Shown piece after piece: positions 34,372 through 43,273 of a DNA stretch of 64,000 nt (its first letter is position 1; each line of letters starts with the position of its first letter). The stretch lies in assembly GCF_029105185.1 (NCBI RefSeq), contig NZ_JAFMZK010000004.1, positions 186,001 through 250,000 of the forward strand, given 5' to 3'. The notes under the pieces were generated by a model. The model had not been told where the DNA came from. It saw only the letters and a list, made by a program, of their open reading frames with translations, and searched no databases. The position numbers were made by a program, and so were the translations under genes. This DNA comes from Aliiroseovarius sp. Z3. GTDB lineage: Bacteria; Pseudomonadota; Alphaproteobacteria; Rhodobacterales; Rhodobacteraceae.

Positions 34372-35373
34372 TCAGACGTGGCCGGTTGAAAACTTGTGTG
34401 GCGACATGCCGAACGCCTCGCGGAAGCGTTTCGAGAAATAAGCTGCCGATTCAAATCCGCACGCCACTGCCACATCGACCACGGCCAAATTGGTTTCTGC
34501 CAGCAATATCCGCGCGCGTTGCAAGCGCAGGTTTTGCAGGTATTTCTTGGGTGTGGTGTCCAGATAATGGCGGAACAGACGCTCCATCTGGCGACGTGAT
34601 ATGCCCAGTTCCTCGGTGACGATATCCAGATTGATGTGGTCGTCCAGATGCGCTTCGAAATGGTTGATGATGCGCACCAGCTTGTCGTTGCGCACCCCGA
34701 TCGACGCCGAGGTAGAGCTTTGCTGGCGGTCGGTCTCGGACCGCTGCACCGTGTGCAGGCACATGTTCAGGACCGCTTGTGCCAGAACCGGCCCGTGCGT
34801 GTCATAAATCAGTTTGAAAAACAGGTCCGTGGCCGCCGACCCGCCGCCGCATGTCAGAACGCGATTGTCCATCGTGTAAAGCTGCTCGATGGGGTTCAGA
34901 TCGGGGAAATGTTCGCGGAAGGGTGCGATGTTTTCCCAGTGCAGCGTGAATTTGTGCCCGGCCAGAATGCCCGCCTTGGCCAGTGTGTATGTGCCGGTAC
35001 ACAACGCCCCAACTGTGCGCCCCATGCGCCATTGCTTGCGGGTCCAATCCGCGACTTTGCCACTGGTGGAAAGCTCGGGTTGCACGCCTGAACAAATGAA
35101 TATTCGGCTGTCACTTGGTGTGTCGCCCAAGGCGCGGTCGATGCCGATCTCGATCCCGTTGGAGCAGCGCACATTCTGTCCGTCTTCGGACATGGTGGTC
35201 CAGGTATAAAGGTTCTGACCGGTCAGCTGGTTTGCAATGCGCAACGGTTCGATGGCGGATGTAAAGGCCAGCATCGACAGGTTGGGCAGCAAAACAAAAA
35301 CGATCGGCTCGGGACTGTCGGGTGCGTCAATGGCGACATGGGCAACGCCTTTGGGAACGACAGGGGCCGACAT
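34372..35373 (-). CDS. GlxA-family AraC-type transcriptional regulator (GbdR/CdhR-like)
   Basis: A 333-residue regulator. The N-terminal 190 residues form a DJ-1/PfpI-like amidase fold (FVLLPNLSMLAFTSAIEPLR, VGALCTGTYTLAKAGILAGH with the nucleophile-elbow Cys). The C-terminal 100 residues carry two AraC helix-turn-helix motifs (LDIVTEELGISRRQMERLFR and VVDVAVACGFESAAYFSKRF). The wording of the N-domain resembles GbdR/CdhR, which sense glycine betaine or carnitine, but the ligand is not readable. The start at 35371-35373 is chosen for spacing from GCGAGGA; an ATG six bases earlier is possible. It lies between two tRNA-Val genes. Confidence 0.85.
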   Translation of the reverse strand: MSAPVVPKGVAHVAIDAPDSPEPIVFVLLPNLSMLAFTSAIEPLRIANQLTGQNLYTWTTMSEDGQNVRCSNGIEIGIDRALGDTPSDSRIFICSGVQPELSTSGKVADWTRKQWRMGRTVGALCTGTYTLAKAGILAGHKFTLHWENIAPFREHFPDLNPIEQLYTMDNRVLTCGGGSAATDLFFKLIYDTHGPVLAQAVLNMCLHTVQRSETDRQQSSTSASIGVRNDKLVRIINHFEAHLDDHINLDIVTEELGISRRQMERLFRHYLDTTPKKYLQNLRLQRARILLAETNLAVVDVAVACGFESAAYFSKRFREAFGMSPHKFSTGHV

Positions 35374-35566
35374 GTTCATGGTCCTCGCTGGTGGAATGCA
35401 GGCACCATACGTGACGTAAGGCAAAGTGCAACCATTTGCAGACGGTCAACCGGCGCGCATTTCGTACATTATCGGCCTGTGATCGGGGCGGGATCAAAGA
35501 TTTTTTGACCCATTGTGAAAACCACACTTGCAATCCCCGGTTTGCCAAGGCTATTAGCAGCCCATC

Positions 35567-35642
<76 letters not shown>

Positions 35643-35724
35643 TTTCCCCTCTGATCGCTTTCTGGACCTTGCCAGATCACGTTGGCCCGATAGGTTGAGT
35701 ATACTGAAGGGAAACAGGCGCGTT

Positions 35725-36321
35725 ATGCATAGTCGACACCCCGAACTGTTTGTCATCCGCCACGGTCAGACGGAATGGAATCTGGCACGGCGCCATCAGG
35801 GGCGACTGGATTCGCCGCTGACCGAACTGGGATGTCAGCAAGCCCGTGAAATGGGTGTGATCCTGCGGCGGATCGTGGGCGAGCGTCAGGACGTACAGGC
35901 CTTTAGTTCACCGCAGGGACGGGCGCTTCAAACCGCAGAATTGTCGTTGAAGCCATTAGGCTGGCCCCTCACTCAGGATGCGCGCTTGTGCGAGGTGGCG
36001 TTTGGCGCCTGGGAAGGGCTGACGCAGACCGAGATCAACGCCGCTTGGCCCGCGCTTTCGGCGATGGCCGAGGACGATCCGATCAATTGGCATTTCATGT
36101 CGCCGGGTGGCGAAACCTATCTGGATCTTGAACGCCGTGCCGATGCGTTTCTGGCTGACTTGTCCGGACCGGCGGTCATATTCACTCACGGCATCTTGTC
36201 ACGCGTGCTTCGCGCACGTTGGTTGGGGCTGAACGAGCACGAGATGCTGGACCTGCCGGGCGGTCAGGGCATCATATTTCATCTGTCCGATCAACATGGA
36301 CACCGGACCATCGAAAAATAA
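35725..36321 (+). CDS. Histidine phosphatase family protein
   Basis: A 198-residue enzyme of the phosphoglycerate mutase-like group with catalytic FVIRHGQTEWN at residues 9-19, SSPQGRALQTAEL, the acid/base region CEVAFGAWEGLT, and VIFTHGILSRVLRARWLGL with the second His. The most likely role is a small-molecule phosphatase; the substrate is unknown. The start at 35725 is taken from family length; longer readings would run through tRNA-Val. It lies between two tRNA loci. Confidence 0.88.
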   Translation: MHSRHPELFVIRHGQTEWNLARRHQGRLDSPLTELGCQQAREMGVILRRIVGERQDVQAFSSPQGRALQTAELSLKPLGWPLTQDARLCEVAFGAWEGLTQTEINAAWPALSAMAEDDPINWHFMSPGGETYLDLERRADAFLADLSGPAVIFTHGILSRVLRARWLGLNEHEMLDLPGGQGIIFHLSDQHGHRTIEK

Positions 36322-36404
36322 TCCGGAAAAAACTGCATTGGCCGCTTGACGCCCTTGGGCCTGCAGCCTAGAACGCCCGAACAAGCCGCAAGGCTTGGCA
36401 GTGA

Positions 36405-36481
36405 GCGGTTGTAGCTCAGTTGGTTAGAGTACCGGCCTGTCACGCCGGGGGTCGCGGGTTCGAGCCCCGTCAACCGCGCCA
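36405..36481 (+). tRNA. tRNA-Asp (anticodon GTC), first copy
   Basis: A 77-base cloverleaf: acceptor GCGGTTG/CAACCGC, anticodon stem CCGGC/GCCGG around CTGTCAC giving GTC, T-arm CGGG-TTCGAGC-CCCG, encoded CCA. Identical in all 77 bases to the copy at 36632. Confidence 0.96.
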
Positions 36482-36496
36482 CCACTGCCCGAAAGA

Positions 36497-36527
36497 TGCC
36501 CCGCCATTGGCGGGGTTTCTTCTTTTT
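36497..36527 (+). terminator. Rho-independent terminator after the first tRNA-Asp
   Basis: CCCCGCC (36499-36505) and GGCGGGG (36509-36515) form a 7-bp stem with a 3-base loop, followed by TTTCTTCTTTTT. Confidence 0.85.
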
Positions 36528-36631
36528 CGGCCTGTCGCGCACGCCCATTGTCTTACTCACAAACCGCCTGTCGTAGGGTGCGATTTGCCCATTGACGGTC
36601 CCTCGCGCCCGCTGTATTCACGCCGCCACGC

Positions 36632-36708
36632 GCGGTTGTAGCTCAGTTGGTTAGAGTACCGGCCTGTCACGCCGGGGGTCGCGGGTTCGAGCCCCGTCAA
36701 CCGCGCCA
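36632..36708 (+). tRNA. tRNA-Asp (anticodon GTC), second copy
   Basis: Identical 77-base sequence to the copy 227 bases upstream. The sequences directly before and after differ, so only the tRNA itself is duplicated or conserved. Confidence 0.96.
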
Positions 36709-36804
36709 CTTCACCACATATTCTGCCCAGGGTTATAACAGTAGCCTGACTGTGTTCGTCGCTTGAAAACAGGATAGCGGCCGGTTTGGCAAAGGGGCTG
36801 TGGG

Positions 36805-37038
36805 ATGTCGATCTTTGACAACATTCCGTTTTCGATTGTCGTGTTTTTCTGCCTGACCATCGGCCTTGCCCCGTTCACACCACCACATATCTGGGAGAAG
36901 CTGGTGATGCTGTTTTCCGGGACGTTGGTGAGGCCGCTCGACATGTTGGACCTTGTGATGCATGCCGGGCCGTGGGTGATCTTGTTGATCAAGATCGTGC
37001 GGTACTATCGGTCCGGTCCGACCTCCCGCGAAGGATAA
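36805..37038 (+). CDS. Small membrane protein (77 residues)
   Basis: 77 residues with hydrophobic segments at about 7-25 and 50-66 and a basic end (KIVRYYRSG). The motif LAPFTPPHIWEKLVMLFSG recalls a small protein conserved in roseobacters that I remember as having no firm function. It stands downstream of tRNA-Asp. The start ATG is preceded by a weak GGGG-type site. Confidence 0.65.
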   Translation: MSIFDNIPFSIVVFFCLTIGLAPFTPPHIWEKLVMLFSGTLVRPLDMLDLVMHAGPWVILLIKIVRYYRSGPTSREG

Positions 37039-37042
37039 GGAA

Positions 37043-37069
37043 TGGCCCGGCACGCGGGGTGCCGGGCCA
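37043..37069. terminator. Convergent terminator between the small membrane protein and the M20 peptidase
   Basis: TGGCCCGGCAC (37043-37053) and GTGCCGGGCCA (37059-37069) form an 11-bp perfect stem with a 5-base loop between two convergent genes. T- and A-runs are weak on either side, but the stem is strong and probably serves both. Confidence 0.75.
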
Positions 37070-37075
37070 ATTCAT

Positions 37076-38452
37076 TCAGGACAGTTTTGCCAGAATACGT
37101 GCCCAGCTTCGAATGCCCTTGTGAAAGCTCTCAAGGTCGTATTTCTCGTTCGGGCTGTGGATGTTGTCGTCATCTTTGCCAAATCCGATCAGCATCGCAT
37201 CAACACCCAGAATGTCTTTGAAATAGCCGGCAATCGGGATCGACCCGCCGCACCCTGCAAAGGCGGCTGGAATGCCCCATTCATCGCTTAATGCTTCGCG
37301 GGCTTGTTCAAACATCGGATTGTCGGTCGACACCTGCGCGGCGGGCGAGCCTTTTTCTGTGCGGTATTCGATTGTGAACCCGTCAGGAAGGCGGTCTTCC
37401 AGATAGGCGCGGAAGGTTTTGCGGATAGCTTCGGGGTCTTGCTTGCCCACCAGCCGGAAGCTGACCTTGGCCGAGGCCTTGCTGGGCAGAACCGTTTTGA
37501 ACCCGTCGCCGGTATAGCCGCCCCAGATACCATTTACATCGCAGGTGGGCCGCGACCACAGCATCTCGATCGGCATGCGGTCCTGTTCGCCTGCCGGGTG
37601 TTTCAGGCCGACATCGCCCAGAAAGGTCGCGTGATCAAAACCCAAACCCTGCCATTGGGCGCGCATCTCGTCCGACAGTTCCTCGACCCCGTCATAGAAG
37701 CCGGGCAGGGTGATACGACCCGTGTCGTCATGGAGGTCGGCCAAAGCACGGGTCAGGATGCGGATCGGGTTCATCGCCACGCCGCCATACATGCCCGAAT
37801 GCAGGTCGCGGTCAGGGCCGGTGATGGTGAAATCCTCGCAGGTCATGCCGCGCAACTGCGTGATGATCGCGGGGGTCTTTGATTCGAATAGCCCCGTGTC
37901 GCAGATCAGCGCAATATCGGTGGTCAGCTCTGCTTTGTTTTCTTCCATGAACGGGATCAGTGAGGGCGACCCCGATTCCTCTTCACCTTCGAAAAACAGC
38001 GAAATGCGGGCTGGCAAACTGCCGTGGACCGCAATCCATGCCCGGCAGGCTTCGACAAAGGTCATCAACTGACCCTTATCATCAGACGATCCACGTCCGC
38101 GGATCACCTTGCCGGTAGGGGTGTTTTCCAGCGCGGGTTCAAAGGGCGGGCTGTCCCACAGGTCCAGCGGGTCCACGGGTTGCACGTCATAATGGCCATA
38201 GAACATCAGATGCGGTGCATCCGCCGGTCCGTCCGCATGGGCCACCACCATCGGATGTCCGGGTGTCTGTCGCTTAGACGCCTGAAAACCAATGGATTTC
38301 AAGTCATCGACCAACCAGTCTGCGGCCTTCTGGCATTCGACGGCATAGGCCGGATCGGTCGAAATGGACGGGATGCGCAACAGGTCCAGCAGGCGGTCAG
38401 TGGCATCGGGAAGGTCCGCATCAATACGGTCCAGAACAGAGTCGAGCGTCAT
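37076..38452 (-). CDS. M20-family metallopeptidase (dipeptidase)
   Basis: A 458-residue di-zinc peptidase. It has FYGHYDVQPVDPLDLW (first zinc His and Asp), GRGSSDDKGQLM (bridging Asp), FEGEEESGSPSL (catalytic Glu pair), the dimerisation/insert region, and AGCGGSIPIAGYF with a C-terminal HSPNEKYDLESFHKGI (last His). It resembles cytosolic non-specific dipeptidases/carboxypeptidases. The ATG at 38450-38452 has GGAG with six-base spacing; the earlier ATG at 38464 lacks a site. It is divergent from hemA. Confidence 0.92.
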   Translation of the reverse strand: MTLDSVLDRIDADLPDATDRLLDLLRIPSISTDPAYAVECQKAADWLVDDLKSIGFQASKRQTPGHPMVVAHADGPADAPHLMFYGHYDVQPVDPLDLWDSPPFEPALENTPTGKVIRGRGSSDDKGQLMTFVEACRAWIAVHGSLPARISLFFEGEEESGSPSLIPFMEENKAELTTDIALICDTGLFESKTPAIITQLRGMTCEDFTITGPDRDLHSGMYGGVAMNPIRILTRALADLHDDTGRITLPGFYDGVEELSDEMRAQWQGLGFDHATFLGDVGLKHPAGEQDRMPIEMLWSRPTCDVNGIWGGYTGDGFKTVLPSKASAKVSFRLVGKQDPEAIRKTFRAYLEDRLPDGFTIEYRTEKGSPAAQVSTDNPMFEQAREALSDEWGIPAAFAGCGGSIPIAGYFKDILGVDAMLIGFGKDDDNIHSPNEKYDLESFHKGIRSWARILAKLS

Positions 38453-38564
38453 TAAAAGCTCCAAGTTTGAGTGTTTTCGGCGCTGACCCTACCAGCCCGG
38501 CGGGCACTGTCCACCCCGCCTGAAAAGGGGCGTAGTGTCGCGGATATCCTAAAAAGGGTTCCGT

Positions 38565-38578
38565 TTGAGATGGATCAA
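38565..38578. promoter_or_regulatory. FNR/FnrL-type box upstream of hemA
   Basis: TTGAGATGGATCAA matches the FNR consensus TTGAT-N4-ATCAA with one mismatch (G for T at position 5), about 140 bases before the hemA start codon. In Rhodobacter, FnrL is known to regulate hemA under low oxygen; the same is likely here. Confidence 0.6.
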
Positions 38579-38630
38579 TGTAAAACCCAACGTCAAACCG
38601 TTAACACGGCAAGAAGCGACGTTCAGGGAA

Positions 38631-38657
38631 AAACATATCCAATTTTTGAATATGTTT
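38631..38657. promoter_or_regulatory. 27-base near-perfect palindrome upstream of hemA
   Basis: Arms AAACATAT (38631-38638) and ATATGTTT (38650-38657) with an inner CAA...TTG pair; a single mismatched position (C at 38639 against A at 38649) breaks the symmetry. No T-run follows, so it is not a simple terminator. It lies between the FNR-type box and hemA and probably binds a dimeric regulator. Confidence 0.5.
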
Positions 38658-38717
38658 GTGAGGTGATACCCTGTATGTTGAGCGAACGAACGGGATCAGA
38701 CCGGCCAGGAGGGAACC

Positions 38718-39941
38718 TTGGACTATAATCACGAGCTTGATGTGGCGCTGCAACGCCTGCATGACGAAGGCCGCTATCGCACGTTCATCGAAATTGAACG
38801 TCACCAAGGCCAGTTCCCTCACGCCACATGGAAGAAACCGGATGGGACCGAAGCACCCGTTACCGTCTGGTGCGGCAACGACTATCTGGGCATGGGACAG
38901 CACCCCGTGGTGCGTGACGCCATGCACGAAGCCATCGACGCCACCGGGGCCGGATCCGGCGGAACCCGCAACATTTCGGGGACCACGGTCTATCACAAAC
39001 GCCTTGAGGCCGAGATCGCCGATCTTCACCAGAAAGAAGACGCGCTGATCTTTACCTCGGCTTACATCGCCAATGACGCGACATTGTCGACATTGCCCAA
39101 ACTGTTTCCGGGTTTGATCATTTATTCGGACGAGTTGAATCATGCCTCGATGATCGAAGGGGTGCGCCGTAATGGGGGTGCGAAACGCATCTTCCGTCAT
39201 AATGATGTCGCCCACCTGCGCGAGCTTCTTGAGGCTGACGACCCTGCCGCCCCGAAGCTGATCGCGTTTGAAAGCGTTTATTCCATGGACGGTGATTTCG
39301 GACCGATTGAGGCGCTGTGCGATCTGGCCGATGAATTTGGCGCGCTGACCTATATCGACGAAGTGCATGCGGTCGGCATGTATGGCCCGCGCGGGGCAGG
39401 GGTGTCAGAGCGTGACAACCTTGCGCACCGGATCGACATCATCAACGGCACACTGGCAAAGGCCTATGGTGTGATGGGTGGCTATATCGCGGCCTCTGCG
39501 AAAATGTGTGATGCCGTGCGCTCTTATGCACCGGGCTTCATTTTCACAACATCGCTTCCTCCCGCCGTGGCCGCAGGGGCGGCTGCGTCTGTCAAGCATC
39601 TGAAAGACGATCAGGCGTTGCGCGACGCGCACCAGACCCAGGCCAGGATTCTGAAAACCCGCTTGAAGGCCTTGGGCCTTCCGATCATCGACCACGATTC
39701 GCATATCGTCCCCCTGATCGTCGGAGACCCGGTGCACACCAAGCGACTGTCCGATATGTTGTTGGAAAACTTCGGAATTTACGTGCAGCCAATCAACTTC
39801 CCAACGGTCCCACGGGGCACCGAACGGCTACGGTTTACGCCGTCACCGGTTCACGGCCCAAAGGAAATGGATGCCCTGATCAATGCCCTTGATCAGCTCT
39901 GGTCTCATTGTGAGCTAAATCGCGCCGAGCTTTCAGCTTAA
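38718..39941 (+). CDS. hemA: 5-aminolevulinate synthase (C4 pathway)
   Basis: Makes 5-aminolevulinate from glycine and succinyl-CoA, the first step of haem in alphaproteobacteria. 407 residues, PLP-binding Lys248 in [14 protein letters not shown], with [18 protein letters not shown] and SSG-type block [12 protein letters not shown]. The start is TTG (38718-38720) with AGGAGGGAACC directly upstream; the following MDYN...[17 protein letters not shown] is the usual HemA start. Regulated probably by the FNR-type box and perhaps the palindrome upstream. It stands alone, facing rightward. Confidence 0.97.
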   Translation: MDYNHELDVALQRLHDEGRYRTFIEIERHQGQFPHATWKKPDGTEAPVTVWCGNDYLGMGQHPVVRDAMHEAIDATGAGSGGTRNISGTTVYHKRLEAEIADLHQKEDALIFTSAYIANDATLSTLPKLFPGLIIYSDELNHASMIEGVRRNGGAKRIFRHNDVAHLRELLEADDPAAPKLIAFESVYSMDGDFGPIEALCDLADEFGALTYIDEVHAVGMYGPRGAGVSERDNLAHRIDIINGTLAKAYGVMGGYIAASAKMCDAVRSYAPGFIFTTSLPPAVAAGAAASVKHLKDDQALRDAHQTQARILKTRLKALGLPIIDHDSHIVPLIVGDPVHTKRLSDMLLENFGIYVQPINFPTVPRGTERLRFTPSPVHGPKEMDALINALDQLWSHCELNRAELSA

Positions 39942-40054
39942 CTCCAATCACACACTGCACATTTTGTGAGAATGTGTTACCTTTCCTTTAGCGAAGGCAG
40001 CGATCACGAATCGATGGCTTCATTTGGGACACATGAGGCACGAGGAGCAGCTGG

Positions 40055-41347
40055 ATGATCGGGCGTTGGAACACGTCTCGGGTCGAGGAAGAAGAAAAGC
40101 CGACGGGCTTTGATTCCTTTGATCTGCGACTCGGCGATGTCATGCGAGGCGAACGTGCCACGCTTGGTAAATCGCTGTTGGATGTCCAGCGTGAACTCAA
40201 GATCAAAGCCACCTATATTGCTGCCATCGAAAACGCCGATGTGTCCGCGTTTGAAACGCAGGGTTTCATCGCAGGATATGTCCGGTCCTATGCCCGGTAT
40301 CTGGGGATGGACCCGGAATGGGCTTACAAGACTTTCTGCAAGGAAAGCGGTTTCACAACGGCCCATGGGTTGTCTGCAAGTGCATCCAGCCAGTCGGATA
40401 AGCCGAAAAAAGTTGCGAAACGGACTGATCACAGTGGCGATCCTCTGGCCAATCCCAATGCCAGTTGGGTGCCCCAGACGGAAAGCATCTTTGCAGGGAT
40501 CGAACCCGGCGCGGTCGGATCCGTCGCCGTGCTTGCGGCGCTGATCGGATTGCTTGGCTTTGGCGGATGGTCCGTTTTGCAGGAAATCCAGCGCGTCGAT
40601 TTTGCACCGATTGAACAAACGCCCGGCGTGCTGGCGGAATTACCGGATGTGGGGGATGGCCCCGCAAGCTTCCAAAGTGAAAATGACTCCGAGCTTATGG
40701 CTCAGGCGGGGGCAGGTTTGTCCCAACCTCCGTCCGCTGAAGCACTGGATCGACTGTATCGCCCTCAAGCTCTTGAGGTTCCGGTGTTGACCCACCGGGA
40801 TGCGCCGATCTCGACACTCGACCCGGCCAGCGTCGGCGTATTGGCAGGTGTGACGGCACCTGATCTGGGCTTGGCACCCGCGTCCCTTGGATCGCCCCGA
40901 ACACAGGATTCGATCGCGTTTCGCGATACTCAGAGGCTCGCTGCGAACGTCATGGTTCCATCTGCGGACAGCGATATCGAAACGACCACCCGCGCCGTGC
41001 AGGTGTTGGGTGCAGAAGCAGCCGAAGTCGCCGTATTTGCGGTGCGCCCGTCATGGGTGCGCATTCAATCCGCAGATGGCACGGTCATCTTCGAGAAAAT
41101 CCTGGATGCGGGCGAGCATTATGTGCTGCCCAAAACCGAACAGGCGCCGGTGATGCGCACGGGCAATGCGGGATCCGTCTATTTCGCGGTGAATGGCACC
41201 GCTTATGGCCCATCGGGTGATGGTCCGTCTGTCGTGAAAAACATCGCGTTGTCGCAGGACGCGTTGACCGAGGTGTTCACCCTTGCCGATCTGACAACCG
41301 ATGCCGATCTGGCCACTTATGTGGCCGAACTGAATCTGTCTCAGTAG
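40055..41347 (+). CDS. RodZ-like protein: helix-turn-helix, one membrane segment, C-terminal DUF4115
   Basis: A 430-residue protein. Residues about 23-95 form an XRE-type helix-turn-helix (FDLRLGDVMRGERATLGKSL, LDVQRELKIKATYIAAIENA) as in RodZ. A single membrane segment lies at about 153-173 (VGSVAVLAALIGLLGFGGW). The periplasmic part is Pro/Ala-rich, ending in a beta domain (AVRPSWVRIQSADGTVIFEK, AGEHYVLP) matching DUF4115. RodZ anchors MreB for rod shape; a MreB link is inferred. It is followed by ispG after 102 bases, the usual alphaproteobacterial neighbour. GAGGAGCAGCTGG precedes the start. Confidence 0.85.
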   Translation: MIGRWNTSRVEEEEKPTGFDSFDLRLGDVMRGERATLGKSLLDVQRELKIKATYIAAIENADVSAFETQGFIAGYVRSYARYLGMDPEWAYKTFCKESGFTTAHGLSASASSQSDKPKKVAKRTDHSGDPLANPNASWVPQTESIFAGIEPGAVGSVAVLAALIGLLGFGGWSVLQEIQRVDFAPIEQTPGVLAELPDVGDGPASFQSENDSELMAQAGAGLSQPPSAEALDRLYRPQALEVPVLTHRDAPISTLDPASVGVLAGVTAPDLGLAPASLGSPRTQDSIAFRDTQRLAANVMVPSADSDIETTTRAVQVLGAEAAEVAVFAVRPSWVRIQSADGTVIFEKILDAGEHYVLPKTEQAPVMRTGNAGSVYFAVNGTAYGPSGDGPSVVKNIALSQDALTEVFTLADLTTDADLATYVAELNLSQ

Positions 41348-41449
41348 CACTCGTTTCCAATTGCCACCGCATATAGGCGTTGCCTGCTTGTCGCCGCGTC
41401 GCGCGCACGCTATCCCTAGCCGCAAACCTATCGGCGAAAGAGTGATCCC

Positions 41450-42574
41450 ATGTCTCACAATCCAATCCGTCCGTGGCGTGACATAGAACGTCGTCAGTCG
41501 CGACAGGTTATGGTCGGAAACGTGCCGGTGGGCGGCGGGGCACCCATTGCCGTGCAAACCATGACAAACACGGACAGTTCTGACGTGAAGGCGACCCTGG
41601 CACAGGTGCTTGCCGCGGCCGAGGCCGGGGCTGACATCGTGCGTATTTCCTGTCCGGATGTGGCATCGACAAGCGCCCTGAAGGAAATCACCGCCGAAAG
41701 CCCGGTGCCGATCGTGGCGGACATCCATTTTCATTATAAACGCGCCATCGAAGCGGCTGAAGCGGGTGCGGCCTGCCTGCGGATCAACCCCGGTAATATC
41801 GGCGATGAAACCCGTGTGCGCGAGGTGATCCGGGCCGCCAAAGACCACGGATGTTCGATCCGCATCGGGGTGAACGCCGGTTCGCTTGAACGCCACCTGC
41901 TCGAAAAATACGGTGAGCCTTGCCCGGAAGCGATGGTGGAAAGCGGCCTGGACCATATTCGCATCCTCGAAGACAATGATTTCCGCGACTACAAGATCAG
42001 TGTGAAGGCCTCTGACGTGTTCCTGTCGGCGGCGGCCTATCACGGGATCGCCGACGCGACGGACGCCCCGATCCATCTTGGTATCACCGAAGCCGGCGGC
42101 TTTGTTTCCGGCACGATCAAAAGCGCCATCGGATTGGGCAGTCTGCTTTGGGCCGGGATCGGTGACACGATCCGTGTCAGCCTGTCCGCTGACCCGGTCG
42201 AGGAGGTCAAGGTAGGGTTTGAGATCCTGAAAAGCCTTGGTCTGCGCCACAGGGGGGTCAACATCATCTCTTGCCCCTCCTGCGCGCGGCAGGGGTTTGA
42301 TGTCATCCAAACCGTTGCGACACTGGAAGAACGGCTCGCGCATATCCATACGCCGATGAGCCTGTCGATCATCGGGTGCGTTGTGAATGGTCCCGGTGAG
42401 GCGCTGATGACCGATGTCGGATTTACGGGCGGTGGTGCTGGGTCTGGCATGGTGTATCTGGCGGGCAAACAGGACCACAAGCTCGACAATGAAAAGATGG
42501 TCGACCATATCGTCGAACTGGTTGAGAAACGAGCGGAAGAACTGGAAGCGCAATCCGAGGCTGCGGCGGAGTGA
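41450..42574 (+). CDS. ispG: 4-hydroxy-3-methylbut-2-enyl diphosphate synthase
   Basis: The Fe-S enzyme of the MEP pathway that makes HMBPP from MEcPP. 374 residues. It has [55 protein letters not shown], and the Fe-S cysteines in [14 protein letters not shown] and [10 protein letters not shown]. Its C-terminus is followed by a structured repeat. This gene links isoprenoid synthesis to the Fe-S supply genes elsewhere in the window. Confidence 0.97.
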   Translation: MSHNPIRPWRDIERRQSRQVMVGNVPVGGGAPIAVQTMTNTDSSDVKATLAQVLAAAEAGADIVRISCPDVASTSALKEITAESPVPIVADIHFHYKRAIEAAEAGAACLRINPGNIGDETRVREVIRAAKDHGCSIRIGVNAGSLERHLLEKYGEPCPEAMVESGLDHIRILEDNDFRDYKISVKASDVFLSAAAYHGIADATDAPIHLGITEAGGFVSGTIKSAIGLGSLLWAGIGDTIRVSLSADPVEEVKVGFEILKSLGLRHRGVNIISCPSCARQGFDVIQTVATLEERLAHIHTPMSLSIIGCVVNGPGEALMTDVGFTGGGAGSGMVYLAGKQDHKLDNEKMVDHIVELVEKRAEELEAQSEAAAE

Positions 42575-42576
42575 AA

Positions 42577-42638
42577 AAGGGGGCGTTGCCCCCTCGAGCC
42601 TGCGGCTCTCACCCCCAGGATATTTTTAGCCAGAAGAA
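42577..42638 (+). repeat. Structured intergenic repeat, left copy (inverted pair)
   Basis: Just after ispG: hairpin 1 (AGGGGGC-GTT-GCCCCCT, 42578-42594), hairpin 2 (GAGCC-TGC-GGCTC, 42596-42608), then a 29-base core (42610-42638) that begins CACCCCCAGGATATTTTTAG and ends CCAGAAGAA. The same layout recurs in reverse at 42741-42798. The T-run in the core could also help end ispG transcription. I recall similar core sequences in Rhodobacteraceae intergenic regions. Confidence 0.7.
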
Positions 42639-42740
42639 ACACGAAGCTGGCGCGCTACCACGACCGTTGGCCAGAAACGATACGCACCCCACATCTTGGA
42701 TGCTTTAGCACTCGCGAAGAGTTTCTTGGCCGCCATGCGC

Positions 42741-42798
42741 TTCTTCTGGCTAAAAATATCCTGGGGTGAGCACCCATGGTGCGAGGGGCAACGCCCCT
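42741..42798 (-). repeat. Structured intergenic repeat, right copy (inverted)
   Basis: The reverse complement of the left core with one base deleted (28 of 29), followed by GCACC-CAT-GGTGC (42770-42782) and AGGGGC-AAC-GCCCCT-type hairpin (42784-42798). The hairpin stems differ in sequence from the left copy but keep pairing, so structure rather than sequence is preserved. The 102-base middle (42639-42740) has no visible gene. Confidence 0.7.
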
Positions 42799-42827
42799 TC
42801 TTCGAAAGCCGATGCTGGTGACGGATG

Positions 42828-43205
42828 TTAGTGTTGCGTGATCGACTGAACCGGAAAACGCAATCCGTCTTTCGTGATCAGAACAAGCTGGTCGTTGTTG
42901 ACGATGTACAGGTCGCAGCGTGAGACCCCCGTGACGAACAGGATGCAGGCAGTGCTATCGGTGCCAATCTTGTAGTCGCCCAACCAGGTTCCGCCGCCGC
43001 CATAGGTGTATGAATATGTCCCATCCAGATTAAAGACCGATGTCGCACCGTCATAAAAGGTCAGCGTTTGGCCTGACACTGTATTGCTCAGTTCGGTTTG
43101 ATCCAGCCGGGTATCTCCCGGTCTGGTCTTCCACTCATCTGCGATAGAAGGTGATGCAACAAGCAGTGCGATTATGCCAGCAGCATCGCGGAGAAATCGG
43201 TTCAT
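42828..43205 (-). CDS. Small exported protein of unknown function
   Basis: A 125-residue protein with a Sec signal at residues 1-23 (LRDAAGIIALLVASPSIA, then DEW). The mature part is a beta-rich domain of about 100 residues with repeated Gly/Tyr (YSYTYGGGGTWLGDYKIG) and two Cys in CILFVTGVSRCDLYIV that may pair. The start at 43203-43205 follows AAAGGACACCTG. It stands alone between the repeat pair and DUF1289. I do not recognise a family. Confidence 0.65.
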   Translation of the reverse strand: MNRFLRDAAGIIALLVASPSIADEWKTRPGDTRLDQTELSNTVSGQTLTFYDGATSVFNLDGTYSYTYGGGGTWLGDYKIGTDSTACILFVTGVSRCDLYIVNNDQLVLITKDGLRFPVQSITQH

Positions 43206-43273
43206 CAGGTGTCCTTTTGCCCTGATCCTATCCGTTGTTTCCATCGCGGCATGTCACGTTGTTGAGAGCGATC

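Noticed and set aside
38631-38657. The hemA upstream palindrome as a terminator
   Set aside because: No run of T follows on either strand and it lies upstream of hemA, not after a gene end.
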